Assembly: GCA_013150955.1 (NCBI GenBank)
Contig: JAADJD010000012.1
Location: 105,267-169,266 of the forward strand
Direction of reading: 5' to 3'
From: Calditrichota bacterium
GTDB taxonomy: Bacteria > Calditrichota > Calditrichia > RBG-13-44-9 > J042
DNA: 64,000 bases
Shown: one piece after another, positions 25,828 to 34,454 of the stretch
How positions within the stretch are numbered: position 1 is the stretch's first letter
Layout of the letters: each line of letters starts with the position of its first letter
Program-made: the position numbers and the translations under genes
The notes under the pieces: generated by a model
The model's database searches: none
What the model saw: only the letters and a program-made list of their open reading frames with translations
Told to the model about the DNA's origin: nothing

Positions 25828-28647
25828 TCAGGATCGTTTCTTCTGCTGTCGCTTTAACTTCTTGTATTCCTCCAGACGTTTCCTGGCCGTCTTGTCATTG
25901 GGATTCTTTTCCAGCCATTCCTCCAGGATCTGGATGGATTTATCGATTTCACCCAATTCTTTATATACATCCACCAGATATCCTTTGATCCGGGGATTTC
26001 CTGGCATCTGGCTCAACACCGCCTCGAATGCAACCCGCGCAATTTTCCAGTAACGATTTTGCGCGGCCAGCTCCCCAATGGCCTGCAATTGCGGTGGGGG
26101 ATAATTTTTAACCGACAACGAATCCAGAGGCTTTTCCCCACTCATGTAGGCAATGCCTTCCAGATAGGCCCGAACGCGGGGATATTTGGGATTATCCTCC
26201 AGAAGCCGCTGAAATGCCAGGCGGGCAATCGACCACTGCTTGGCCTGCATGGCAATTTCGCCAATGCTACGCAACTCCTCGTGGGTAAAGTTCTGCAAAT
26301 TCATCCGATCCAGTGGCCGCACACCGGCAATAAAGCCATATCCTTCCAGAATCTTCTTCATCAACGGCGTGTTGTAGGGAATAACCTCTGGTGGCATCAC
26401 CTTAAACACTTTCTGGATGACCTCTTTGAACCGAACGGTATCCCCGTGAGTGATGTAATACGATGCCAGCTGAGAAAACGCCGCCCGATAATTCTGGATC
26501 AATCCGCGGTGAATGTAGTCGTAGTACACGTTGGGATTATCCAGGTTGCGATATTTAAATTTGTTCATGAGCATATCGTACAAAATTTCCGGATGAATCG
26601 ACCAGTTGGGCAGCGTGGTAATCTTCATCACCAGCCCATCCATCCGCAAATAGCGACGCAGGCCATCCAGCATATTGTCCTGAGAAACGGTCACCCCAAA
26701 ATACAACGGCTTTTGAAATCGGTTGGCAAACAAAATGTTCAGCACCATGAAGTCCTGCACACGCAGGAACTGGTTGGCAAATTTGGGGCCCAGTTCAAAA
26801 CGCATGGGGCCTTCGGGCTTACCGCGATATTCGGGAAACACCCGCTTGACTTCTTCGAACTCTTTCTCGCGATATTCTGAGGGCACGTCTATTTTAATCG
26901 TCTTTTTCTCAGGCCAGTACACCGGCATGATGTTCCGGATCTGATCATCCGGCAGGCTGATGGGCACTTTGGGTTCTTTATTTTTCAATTGCAGAATGTA
27001 CCAGTCGGTATTGAGCAGACTGAGATTGGCCACCCGAACATCCTGACGGATTTTCTCCACCTCCTGCAAATACCAGAGGGGAAAGGTGTCATTATCCCCA
27101 TTGGTATACAACACCCCATTCTGTTCCACATTGATGAGCATGTTGTAAGAATAATCCCAGGGCAGATAATTCCCCGTGCGGTTCTGTTCTCGATAATTCT
27201 TGGCCAGCACCTGCAACGGCAACAAAATAAACAGGATCAGGGTGACCAGTCCGGGAATGATGGGACTTTGCTTGCCCACCTTATTTTGCAACCATTCCAG
27301 GACGGCTGCCGCACCAATGCCGATCCAGATGGAAAACGCAAAGAAGGATCCCACATAGCTGTAATCTCGCTCACGGGGTTGCGGATCGGGCTGATTTAAA
27401 TAGAGCACGATGGCCAGCCCGGTCATAAAAAACAGGGCAAAGACCGCCAGCCCGTATTTCCAGTCCCTCCGAAAGTGATAATACGCCCCCAGTAATCCCA
27501 TTAATAGCGGTAATCCCAGAAACTTTGAAGGATCCACATCATGTTCGTTGGCAGACTTCCCCATGAAATTCCACAAAAAGTATCGGATGTACATTTTATT
27601 TATCTGATAGCGCCAGAAGAAATCCCAGGCACTGCTGTAACGTTTTCCGTTTGGGGACTCCCGCCAGACCTTTTCTCGATCCAGCGTGTGTTCCCCGTAC
27701 TGCTCCCGCTTCAGATAGCTGATGAACCGTTCGATGGTTTCCGGGTCGTTTTCGTCAATATTGGGATCCAATCCGGAACGGATGTAAATGGTCAGGTAGC
27801 TGGAATACCCAATAATGATCAGCAGCAACGAAGAGATCAGTAACGAAGCGAGCGGATGCCGACTTTGCAGCGCCAGCACCAGCCCAACCACCAGCAGCAG
27901 GATCAAGAAAATCAGACCGGCAAATCCCCCCATCTCGGCAACTTTGGGTACGCCCATGATGGTTACCGGGTAAACCAATCCGGTCAATCCGGCCCCCACA
28001 ATCACCATCAGGATAAAATTTTTCAGATTCAATTCATAGCGGCGGTAAAACACAATCATGACCACCATGGGCAACGCCAGCACATTCAACAGGTGTACCC
28101 CGGTGGCCAGACCAATGATGTATGCAATAAGCAACAGGTACTTTTCGTTTCCTATTTCCTGGTGTCGGGTGCTCCAGCGGAAAATTAACCACACCACCAG
28201 ACTGGTGAAGAACATGGATGGCGCATATACTTCGGCTTCTACCGCATTGAACCAGAAGCTGTTGGTGAAGGCAAACGTCAACGATCCGATGACTCCCCCC
28301 AGATACGGGATGTACGCGCTGAACCCCTCGGTCTTCTTGTAGAATTCGGAAATGACCTGCACAATAATCAAATATAAAAAGAAGACCGAAGCGGCCGAAG
28401 ACAACACGGAGATAAAATTCACCCGCATGGCAATGTCTTCAAACAGAGGCAACAAAGTAAAAATTCGTCCCACCAGCAGATACAGGGGTGCCCCTGGCGG
28501 ATGCGGAATCCCCATGGTGTAGGAACAGGCAATAAACTCCCCACAGTCCCAGAAGGACACAGTGGGCGCCATCGTCATATAGTACACGATCATACTGAAC
28601 ACAAACACAAACCCGCTCAACAGCTTATGAACCCATTCATTCTTCAT
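25828..28647 (-). CDS. DUF2723 (GT117-type) membrane glycosyltransferase with TPR tail
   Basis: A 939-aa protein. The N-terminal part (about 1-400) has 10 or more membrane helices with the family motifs: TMAPTVSFWDCGEFIACSYT containing the acidic pair of the first loop, GIPHPPGAPLYLLVGRIF, and FVNAVEAEVYAP-like text (FNAVEAEVYAPSMF). The periplasmic part has GVLYTNGDNDTFPLWYLQEV. The last 200 residues are TPR-like and end with a basic tail. Members resemble protein O-mannosyltransferases and would use a polyprenol-linked sugar. The ATG at 28647 is chosen over codons up to 28692 because GGAG and AAAGG precede it and it overlaps the upstream stop by 11 nt. Confidence 0.9.
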   Translation of the reverse strand: MKNEWVHKLLSGFVFVFSMIVYYMTMAPTVSFWDCGEFIACSYTMGIPHPPGAPLYLLVGRIFTLLPLFEDIAMRVNFISVLSSAASVFFLYLIIVQVISEFYKKTEGFSAYIPYLGGVIGSLTFAFTNSFWFNAVEAEVYAPSMFFTSLVVWLIFRWSTRHQEIGNEKYLLLIAYIIGLATGVHLLNVLALPMVVMIVFYRRYELNLKNFILMVIVGAGLTGLVYPVTIMGVPKVAEMGGFAGLIFLILLLVVGLVLALQSRHPLASLLISSLLLIIIGYSSYLTIYIRSGLDPNIDENDPETIERFISYLKREQYGEHTLDREKVWRESPNGKRYSSAWDFFWRYQINKMYIRYFLWNFMGKSANEHDVDPSKFLGLPLLMGLLGAYYHFRRDWKYGLAVFALFFMTGLAIVLYLNQPDPQPRERDYSYVGSFFAFSIWIGIGAAAVLEWLQNKVGKQSPIIPGLVTLILFILLPLQVLAKNYREQNRTGNYLPWDYSYNMLINVEQNGVLYTNGDNDTFPLWYLQEVEKIRQDVRVANLSLLNTDWYILQLKNKEPKVPISLPDDQIRNIMPVYWPEKKTIKIDVPSEYREKEFEEVKRVFPEYRGKPEGPMRFELGPKFANQFLRVQDFMVLNILFANRFQKPLYFGVTVSQDNMLDGLRRYLRMDGLVMKITTLPNWSIHPEILYDMLMNKFKYRNLDNPNVYYDYIHRGLIQNYRAAFSQLASYYITHGDTVRFKEVIQKVFKVMPPEVIPYNTPLMKKILEGYGFIAGVRPLDRMNLQNFTHEELRSIGEIAMQAKQWSIARLAFQRLLEDNPKYPRVRAYLEGIAYMSGEKPLDSLSVKNYPPPQLQAIGELAAQNRYWKIARVAFEAVLSQMPGNPRIKGYLVDVYKELGEIDKSIQILEEWLEKNPNDKTARKRLEEYKKLKRQQKKRS

Positions 28648-29770
28648 AGACCTTTTCCACTCCTGTTTTTTTCCTCCAATGCACCTGAACATTCACATTA
28701 CCAACACGATGTAAAAACTTTCGGATAAACAGCAAATCCCGGAAACGCTTCCGCTTCAACAGAAAATACTCGAACACAATGCTACCGGGATACATGCGCT
28801 GCAATACCACGGAATCGTCCACCTTGCGCAGCCGCTGGGTTCGCATCCGGTTCCGCAGGATGATGTGCATATGCCGAAACACCCAGTAGTACGCCCGCAC
28901 AATGGCCCAGGCATTCCGCCAGTGGCCTTTTACAAATTCACTCATAAACGCCGTGCTATCCAGCAGCACGCGAATGGGCAGGCGTAACATAAGGCGTCTT
29001 TTGGAAAGGTTCTTGATTAACAAGAAAATGTTGTTGCGAAAGTTCCAGTAGGTTTTTCGGGGATTGGCCCGATCCAGTGTTCCGCCGACAAAGTGCCACA
29101 CCCTGGACTGGGGAACGGAAACCACATCCCATCCCGCCAGGCGCAGGCGCCAGCACAAATCGATTTCTTCCATGTGGATCACAAAATCCTCATCCAGCAA
29201 TCCCACTTCATCCAGGGCGGCCTTGCGTAAAAACAGGCAGGCACCGGATGCCCAGAACAGCCCCAGTGGCTGATCGTACTGACCTTCATCCTTTTCGGTG
29301 GTAAAAAAAATGCGGCCACGGAGGAAGGGGTAACCCAGCCAGTCGATGAATCCGCCACAGGCACCCGCGTATTCCAGCTGATCGCGCTGCTGCAATCCCA
29401 GAATTTTCGGCTGAATGGCCGCAATCTGAGGATTGGATTCAAAAGCGGCAATCACGGGCTCAATAAAACCCGGATCCACTTCGGTGTCGTTATTCAACAA
29501 ACACACATATTTGCCGCGGGCAACTTTTAGCCCCACGTTGTTGCCACGGGCATACATATAATTTTCCGGATTCCGGACGATTTTTACCTCCGGGAAATGC
29601 CGCGAAACATACTTGACGCTCTCGTCATCGGAGAAGTTGTCCACCATGATGATTTCCAGATTGGGGTAGGTCACCTTTCGCAGGGAATGAAACAGATCCG
29701 GCAAAAACTTGATGCCATTGAAATTTAAGGTAACAATGGAAACCAGCGGATATTCGTTATTTTGATACAT
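28637..29770 (-). CDS. Glycosyltransferase family 2 (rhamnosyltransferase-like)
   Basis: A 377-aa GT-A enzyme: VSIVTLNFNGIKFLPDLFHS, VDNFSDDESVKYV, NNVGLKVARGKYVCLLNNDT, and EIDLCWRLRLAGWDVVSVP near residue 210. This order matches the WbbL/rhamnosyltransferase type that builds surface polysaccharide. The C-terminal 130 residues are basic and may bind the membrane. It begins the operon that continues with the DUF2723, UPF0104, DUF4837, purE and pfkB genes. Confidence 0.9.
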   Translation of the reverse strand: MYQNNEYPLVSIVTLNFNGIKFLPDLFHSLRKVTYPNLEIIMVDNFSDDESVKYVSRHFPEVKIVRNPENYMYARGNNVGLKVARGKYVCLLNNDTEVDPGFIEPVIAAFESNPQIAAIQPKILGLQQRDQLEYAGACGGFIDWLGYPFLRGRIFFTTEKDEGQYDQPLGLFWASGACLFLRKAALDEVGLLDEDFVIHMEEIDLCWRLRLAGWDVVSVPQSRVWHFVGGTLDRANPRKTYWNFRNNIFLLIKNLSKRRLMLRLPIRVLLDSTAFMSEFVKGHWRNAWAIVRAYYWVFRHMHIILRNRMRTQRLRKVDDSVVLQRMYPGSIVFEYFLLKRKRFRDLLFIRKFLHRVGNVNVQVHWRKKTGVEKVYEE

Positions 29771-29874
29771 AAAGATTACACTACCCCAAATTTTAAAAGG
29801 ATTTCAGTTTAAGAAAAATACAAAATTAACGCAAGCGATAAAAAACGGGTTCCTTCTCCCCCCAGATACACAAC

Positions 29875-29895
29875 GACCCACCCGAATGGTGGGTC
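29875..29895 (-). terminator. Hairpin without T-run after the DUF1844 gene
   Basis: An 8-bp perfect stem (GACCCACC / GGTGGGTC) with a CGAAT loop lies 33 nt behind the DUF1844 stop on the minus strand. There is no clear T-run on either side, so intrinsic termination is only a guess; it may instead block RNA decay. Confidence 0.35.
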
Positions 29896-29927
29896 TGGAA
29901 TGGTATCGATTTTCATGTTTTCGCAAA

Positions 29928-30362
29928 CTAATTTTTCGAGGATGCTTTTTCATCCGATTCCGCGGCCTTCTGACCCGATGCTTCCGTTGCCGCCTGAGCA
30001 GAGGCTTCCTCTTTCGGTTTCTCGGCTTCCTTCGCCTCTGCAGAACGCTCCGCCGTTTGCTGTTCCGCCTGTCGGGCCTTTTCGCGTTTTTCTTTCTCGT
30101 ACTCGTCCACGTAATTCAGCTTCAGATCGGCCAGGGTCTGGGTCAGTAATCGCTCCTCGTTTTCGGTCAGATTCCCGCTGGTTTTCTCTTTCAGCATATC
30201 CAGCATGTCAATGGCCATCTTTGCCATTTCCAGATTGCGTTCAATCTTGTTTGTGGCCGGATTCTTAATCTTTCCCAGACTCATCCAGGCCTGAAAGCGC
30301 CACTGTTCAACCAGGGAGAAAAACAGCATTTCATTCTTCTGTTCATGAGACAGCTTTTCCAT
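29928..30362 (-). CDS. DUF1844 family protein with charged tail
   Basis: A 144-aa protein. Residues about 8-85 match DUF1844: FFSLVEQWRFQAWMSLGKI, NPATNKIERNLEMAKMAIDM, LDMLKEKTSGNLTENEERLL, LADLKLNYVDEY. The last 60 residues are a low-complexity Ala/Glu/Lys tail. No function is established for this family. A strong ribosome site (GAGGAGG) precedes the ATG. It is separated from rlmN, which is divergent, by about 170 nt. Confidence 0.85.
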   Translation of the reverse strand: MEKLSHEQKNEMLFFSLVEQWRFQAWMSLGKIKNPATNKIERNLEMAKMAIDMLDMLKEKTSGNLTENEERLLTQTLADLKLNYVDEYEKEKREKARQAEQQTAERSAEAKEAEKPKEEASAQAATEASGQKAAESDEKASSKN

Positions 30363-30528
30363 CCATCTGCCTCCTCATTTTTAATTGACAGAAATCCACA
30401 TTTTTATAATTTCTTGTATCCGCTTTGTTTCCGGTTTTCAGGGAAAATTTTTAAATTATTGGCGTTTTTCTAAGTGGTTAATGTAAATTGCGCCCTAAAA
30501 TTTAACAATAAGATTTTGAATTTTGCTG

Positions 30529-31611
30529 ATGAAGTCGACCACTGTACATCGCCCCTCCCTGCTGGGAGAAACACCGGAGGCCATTCAACAGGCCATTGCG
30601 CGGTTCAACCAACCGCGTTACCGGGGCAAACAGATTTACAAATGGATGCACCTGAAGAATGCGGATTCATTTCTGGAAATGAGTGACCTGCCGCTGGCCT
30701 TTCGCCAGCAGCTGGAAGCGCATTTTGCCATTAAAACCCTGCGGCTGGTAGTACGCGAAGTTTCCAGAGACGGCACCGAGAAATACCTCTGGGAATTGCA
30801 TGACGGTCTGCGGATGGAAAGCGTGCTCATCCCGGACGGGCAGCGGGTTACCCTGTGCATCTCCTCTCAGGTGGGATGCGCCCTGGACTGCCAGTTCTGC
30901 GCAACCGGGCGTATGGGGTTTTCCCGCAATTTAACCAGTGGAGAGATTGTGGAGCAGGTTCTTCGGGCGCAGCAGCTTTCTGGCCGGCGCATTACCAACA
31001 TTGTGTTTATGGGTATGGGAGAGCCGTTTTTAAACTACCCGCGGGTCATTCAGGCAGCCCGGATTCTGGGCGATCCCGAAGGGCTGGCCATTGCCAACAA
31101 ACGCATCACCATTTCCACCAGCGGGATCATTCCCAAAATCTATCAATTTGCGCGTGAAAAGCATCCGTATGGACTGGCCATCTCCCTGCATGCCCCCAAC
31201 CAAGCGCTGCGGGAACAGATCATGCCGCTGGCGGAAAAATTTCCGCTGGATGAACTCCTGGCCAGTGCACGATTTTACGTGGCCCAGCACAAACGGCTGC
31301 GCATCACTTTTGAGTACGTGCTGTTAAAGGGCGTAAACGACGAGCCCGCACATGCGCGGGAACTGGTGCGGATCCTCTCGCCCATCCGCTGCAAATTGAA
31401 TTTGATCCCCTACAACGATTGTGGTCTGGGATTCCAGGCGCCTTCGGAAGAGCGGATTCAGAAATTTCTGGAACCGCTGCTGCGGGCACCTTTCACGGTC
31501 ACGGTGCGGCGCAACCGGGGCAACGACATTCAGGCGGCGTGCGGTCAGCTTTACGTGAAAACCGAAGCGAAAAAACGATTCATCATACAACCTGCGGTAT
31601 CGGAATCCTGA
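30529..31611 (+). CDS. rlmN: Dual-specificity 23S rRNA/tRNA adenine C2 methyltransferase
   Basis: A 360-aa radical-SAM methyltransferase. The cluster cysteines are Cys117, Cys121 and Cys124 in QVGCALDCQFCATG. Also present are GEIVEQVL, VFMGMGEPFLNYPRV, ISTSGIIPKI, AISLHAPN, and a C-terminal AACGQL whose Cys would be the methyl-transfer cysteine. RlmN methylates A2503 of 23S rRNA and A37 of some tRNAs. The ATG at 30529 is preferred; the frame is also open to a TTG at 30523. No Shine-Dalgarno sequence is visible. Confidence 0.96.
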   Translation: MKSTTVHRPSLLGETPEAIQQAIARFNQPRYRGKQIYKWMHLKNADSFLEMSDLPLAFRQQLEAHFAIKTLRLVVREVSRDGTEKYLWELHDGLRMESVLIPDGQRVTLCISSQVGCALDCQFCATGRMGFSRNLTSGEIVEQVLRAQQLSGRRITNIVFMGMGEPFLNYPRVIQAARILGDPEGLAIANKRITISTSGIIPKIYQFAREKHPYGLAISLHAPNQALREQIMPLAEKFPLDELLASARFYVAQHKRLRITFEYVLLKGVNDEPAHARELVRILSPIRCKLNLIPYNDCGLGFQAPSEERIQKFLEPLLRAPFTVTVRRNRGNDIQAACGQLYVKTEAKKRFIIQPAVSES

Positions 31612-31620
31612 TCATGAATA

Positions 31621-31790
31621 AACCCAAATAAAGCGTTAAACCACGAATCACGCGAATGAAACTAAAAAATATCTACAAAATCGCAAATAAACTCTGGAAC
31701 ACATTTTCATTCAGACACAATCCAATGGATTTTATTGGTTTTATTTGTGTTCATTCGTGTCATTCGTAGGCTATTGTTTAATCTGGGATA
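31621..31790 (-). repeat. Intergenic repeat R6 (full inverted copy)
   Basis: A complete copy in the opposite orientation to R4 (CCACGAATCACGCGAATGAA at the left, CAATCCAATGGATTTTATTG in the centre, TCATTCGTGTCATTCGTAGG at the right). It starts 10 nt after the rlmN stop codon and occupies half of the gap before adk. Confidence 0.92.
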
Positions 31791-31949
31791 AAAAAACTTG
31801 TGTTGGAATGCGCGCTGTCGAATATGTTAATTTTATCACAATAGGATGGGGTGGGAGGCTTAATTTATTCACCCGGAAACAATCAGATTCGGGTCATACA
31901 GCCGAATTCAGTAAACCATCCGTTCCACAAACTGTAGCGAGGTGTGAAC

Positions 31950-32603
31950 ATGTACATCATTCTTCTTGGAGCCCCAGGCGCCGGTAAGGGAACCCAGGCG
32001 AAACGCATCATGGAGCAATACCGAATTCCGCAAATTTCCACCGGAGACATTCTGCGGGCGGAGGTTCAGGCCCAGACGGAACTGGGCAAACTGGTCAAAA
32101 GCATCATGGATCAGGGAAAGCTGGTTTCCGATGACATCATGATCAAAATCATCGAAAAACGGATTCAGCAGCCAGATTGCCAGAACGGCTTCATCCTGGA
32201 TGGTTTTCCCCGAACCATTCCCCAGGCAGAGGCCCTGGAAGCATTGATCCAGAAACTCAACTCCGGCAAATTGAAGGTCATCGAAATCAGCGTCCCGGAT
32301 GATGAAATCATCAAGCGGATTAGCAATCGCCGGGTATGCCGCAATTGTGGCAAAGATTACAACCTGCTCTTCAATCCGCCACCCCCGGACAACAAATGCG
32401 AAGTGTGCGGTGGCGAAATCATCCAGCGCAGCGATGACGCCGAAGAAACCGTCCGCAAACGCCTGACCGAATACCGGAATAAAACTGCGGCCCTGGTCGA
32501 ATACTACGAAAAGAAAAACCGACTCTATCGGGTGAACGGAATGCAGTCCATTGACCGGGTATTTGAGGACATTCAAAAAATCCTGGAATCGAACGGTCAT
32601 TAA
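31950..32603 (+). CDS. adk: Adenylate kinase (zinc-lid type)
   Basis: A 217-aa long-form adenylate kinase: P-loop GAPGAGKGTQ (residues 7-16), ISTGDILRAEV, LDGFPRTIPQAEAL, and a LID domain with two CxxC pairs (CRNCGKDYN and KCEVCGGE), which implies a bound zinc. It interconverts ATP + AMP and 2 ADP. The ATG at 31950 is preferred because GCGAGGTG lies 6 nt upstream; a GTG two codons earlier would sit inside that site. Confidence 0.96.
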   Translation: MYIILLGAPGAGKGTQAKRIMEQYRIPQISTGDILRAEVQAQTELGKLVKSIMDQGKLVSDDIMIKIIEKRIQQPDCQNGFILDGFPRTIPQAEALEALIQKLNSGKLKVIEISVPDDEIIKRISNRRVCRNCGKDYNLLFNPPPPDNKCEVCGGEIIQRSDDAEETVRKRLTEYRNKTAALVEYYEKKNRLYRVNGMQSIDRVFEDIQKILESNGH

Positions 32604-32630
32604 AATCCTGCAGGAATCGCTCATTGGATT

Positions 32631-32673
32631 AACGCGGTGCCAGCTAAATGAGCGGGGCACCGCGTTATTTTTT
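32631..32673 (+). terminator. Intrinsic terminator after adk
   Basis: An 11-bp perfect stem (AACGCGGTGCC / GGCACCGCGTT) with a 14-nt loop is followed by A and seven T residues on the plus strand, 28 nt after the adk stop. Confidence 0.95.
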
Positions 32674-32680
32674 GCACTAA

Positions 32681-32968
32681 CCCGCGAATAAACCCACGAA
32701 TCCCACGAATTTACATGAACGAAAATATTAATCCCAGATTTTTCATTCGCCTACGAATGACACGAATTAACACTAACAAAACAAATAAAATACATTGGAC
32801 TGTATCTGGATGAAAATGTGTTCCGGGAGATATTAGCAATTTTGTTGAGATTTTTCGGATTCATTCGCGTGATTCGCGATTCCAAGCATTATTTGGGTTA
32901 AAACAGAATTTGGGTCGATTTTTTTGGATGAGTTTTCGGGATTTGCGGTTTCATGTATCATTTGGGTT
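32681..32968 (+). repeat. Intergenic repeat R7 (forward copy with decayed ends)
   Basis: The core 32732-32900 is a forward copy (CGCCTACGAATGACACGAAT, ACATTGGACTGTATCTGGAT, CATTCGCGTGATTCGCGATT). Partial left-end text precedes it (32681-32731) and a partial right end follows (32940-32968), as if two insertions had eroded. It starts only 8 nt after the adk terminator. Confidence 0.85.
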
Positions 32969-33176
32969 ACGCACAGATTCGTGACCCTTCGCGTCAACGA
33001 TCCGGGCGATCCGCGGGAATTTGGGGAACCCTTTGTCGCAATCCAGGGGAAGCCATTCCGGAAAAACAATTCGGGAAAGACGTGGTCTGATGCGCAATCC
33101 GGGCTTAAATTACCATCCCATGCGGACGGGTAAATACAAATGGAAATCTGAACATCCGGCCCCGTTAACAAGGGTT

Positions 33177-34454
33177 ATGGCGGCAGGGAAGCTGGTTTTT
33201 CTATGGTTCGCCATCGCGGGATGGTTACTCCTTTCCGGATGTGCGGAACGGGAGCGGAAGAACCCTTTTGATCCCGGCGCCGATCAGGAAAGTCCCGTCC
33301 GCCTGTCCCTGAAACCCACAGAAACCGCCGTTGTCCTGGAATGGGAAGTGGAGCCCATCTCGCACGTGGTGGGGTTTCGGATTTACCGCTCTGTCGATGA
33401 CAACCGGCATTTCCAATTATACCAGGAGGTGGGCAGCGACCATCGGGTCTTTCTGGATTCCAATGTGGAACCATATCGCTGGTATTACTACCGGGTCACC
33501 GCCCTGGGCCCGGCCACCGAAAGCCTGCCTTCCAACACCGAGAAAACCTATCTGGGAAAAGGGAAAATCTACCTGATCTCTCACTACGGCTTCTGGGTGC
33601 GTCAGCTGAGCTACGACCTGCTCCACACCCTGAACCAGTTCGATACCCGTTTTCCACCGGTCGAATGGGCACCCTATCTGAAGGAAAACATCGTCTGGCT
33701 GGCTTATGGCCCTTACAGATACATCGGGCGCATCCATCTGAGTCTGGCCAAGGAAGAGGATTATTTTGACGATGTACTCAAAATCCCCATCGATGTGGAG
33801 GTAGATCCCCGCAACGGCAATCTATTTGTTCTGGACGATGGCACCAACGAACTCATTCAGATCAACAACTTAACGGTCACGCACCGGGTGGAACTTCCTC
33901 CCAATGTGTACATTCGGATGACACTGCAACCGGAGGCGCGCCGGATGGGCATTCTGGGCGAGTCCCTTTTCCTGTGGATGTCCCTGGACTCCCGTGCCAT
34001 CCTCTTTACCCACTCCCTGCCGGAAACGCTTTCTTTTCAGGATCAGGCCATTACCCGCGATACCATCTACCTGCTGGCCACGGCACTACAATCCCAGAGC
34101 ACCCGGCTCATTACCCTCTCCCCCACCACTGGCGAGACCACAGATCGATGGTTAAATGGGATATTCCATAAAATTGCGGTGGACAATGATCAGCAGGTGT
34201 TTTACCTGGCCCAGATCACCGATATCCGCCGCCCGGACACCCAGCAACGGTTGGTGAAACTTTCTTTTAATGGAGATCGTCTACTGGAGCTGGATAATTT
34301 CAATTTTATTGCAGATATTCAAATTAATCCGTATGATAATTCGGTAGTGGTGGTGGATCGATTAAAAGATCGTTTGTTTTTGATCCGTACGGACGGAAAA
34401 ATAATTTCCGAATCCATCAAACTTTATGATCCCATTCGTGTTCATATTGAATAA
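33177..34454 (+). CDS. Lipoprotein with fibronectin-III-like and propeller-like regions
   Basis: A 425-aa lipoprotein. The signal peptide ends in a lipobox (WLLLSGC, Cys 22). Residues about 40-115 look like a fibronectin type III domain (TAVVLEWEVEPISHVVGFRI, then WYYYRVTALGP). The rest holds repeated beta strands of NHL/SMP-propeller type (IDVEVDPRNGNLFVLDDGTN; ADIQINPYDNSVVVVDRLKD). The ATG at 33177 is chosen because the signal peptide begins there; the frame is open upstream without a signal. Its stop shares one base with the next ATG, which suggests it feeds the signalling operon, perhaps as an envelope sensor. Confidence 0.72.
   Translation: MAAGKLVFLWFAIAGWLLLSGCAERERKNPFDPGADQESPVRLSLKPTETAVVLEWEVEPISHVVGFRIYRSVDDNRHFQLYQEVGSDHRVFLDSNVEPYRWYYYRVTALGPATESLPSNTEKTYLGKGKIYLISHYGFWVRQLSYDLLHTLNQFDTRFPPVEWAPYLKENIVWLAYGPYRYIGRIHLSLAKEEDYFDDVLKIPIDVEVDPRNGNLFVLDDGTNELIQINNLTVTHRVELPPNVYIRMTLQPEARRMGILGESLFLWMSLDSRAILFTHSLPETLSFQDQAITRDTIYLLATALQSQSTRLITLSPTTGETTDRWLNGIFHKIAVDNDQQVFYLAQITDIRRPDTQQRLVKLSFNGDRLLELDNFNFIADIQINPYDNSVVVVDRLKDRLFLIRTDGKIISESIKLYDPIRVHIE

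Noticed and set aside
31908..32660. A 250-codon minus-strand frame
   Set aside because: Antisense to adenylate kinase and its terminator.
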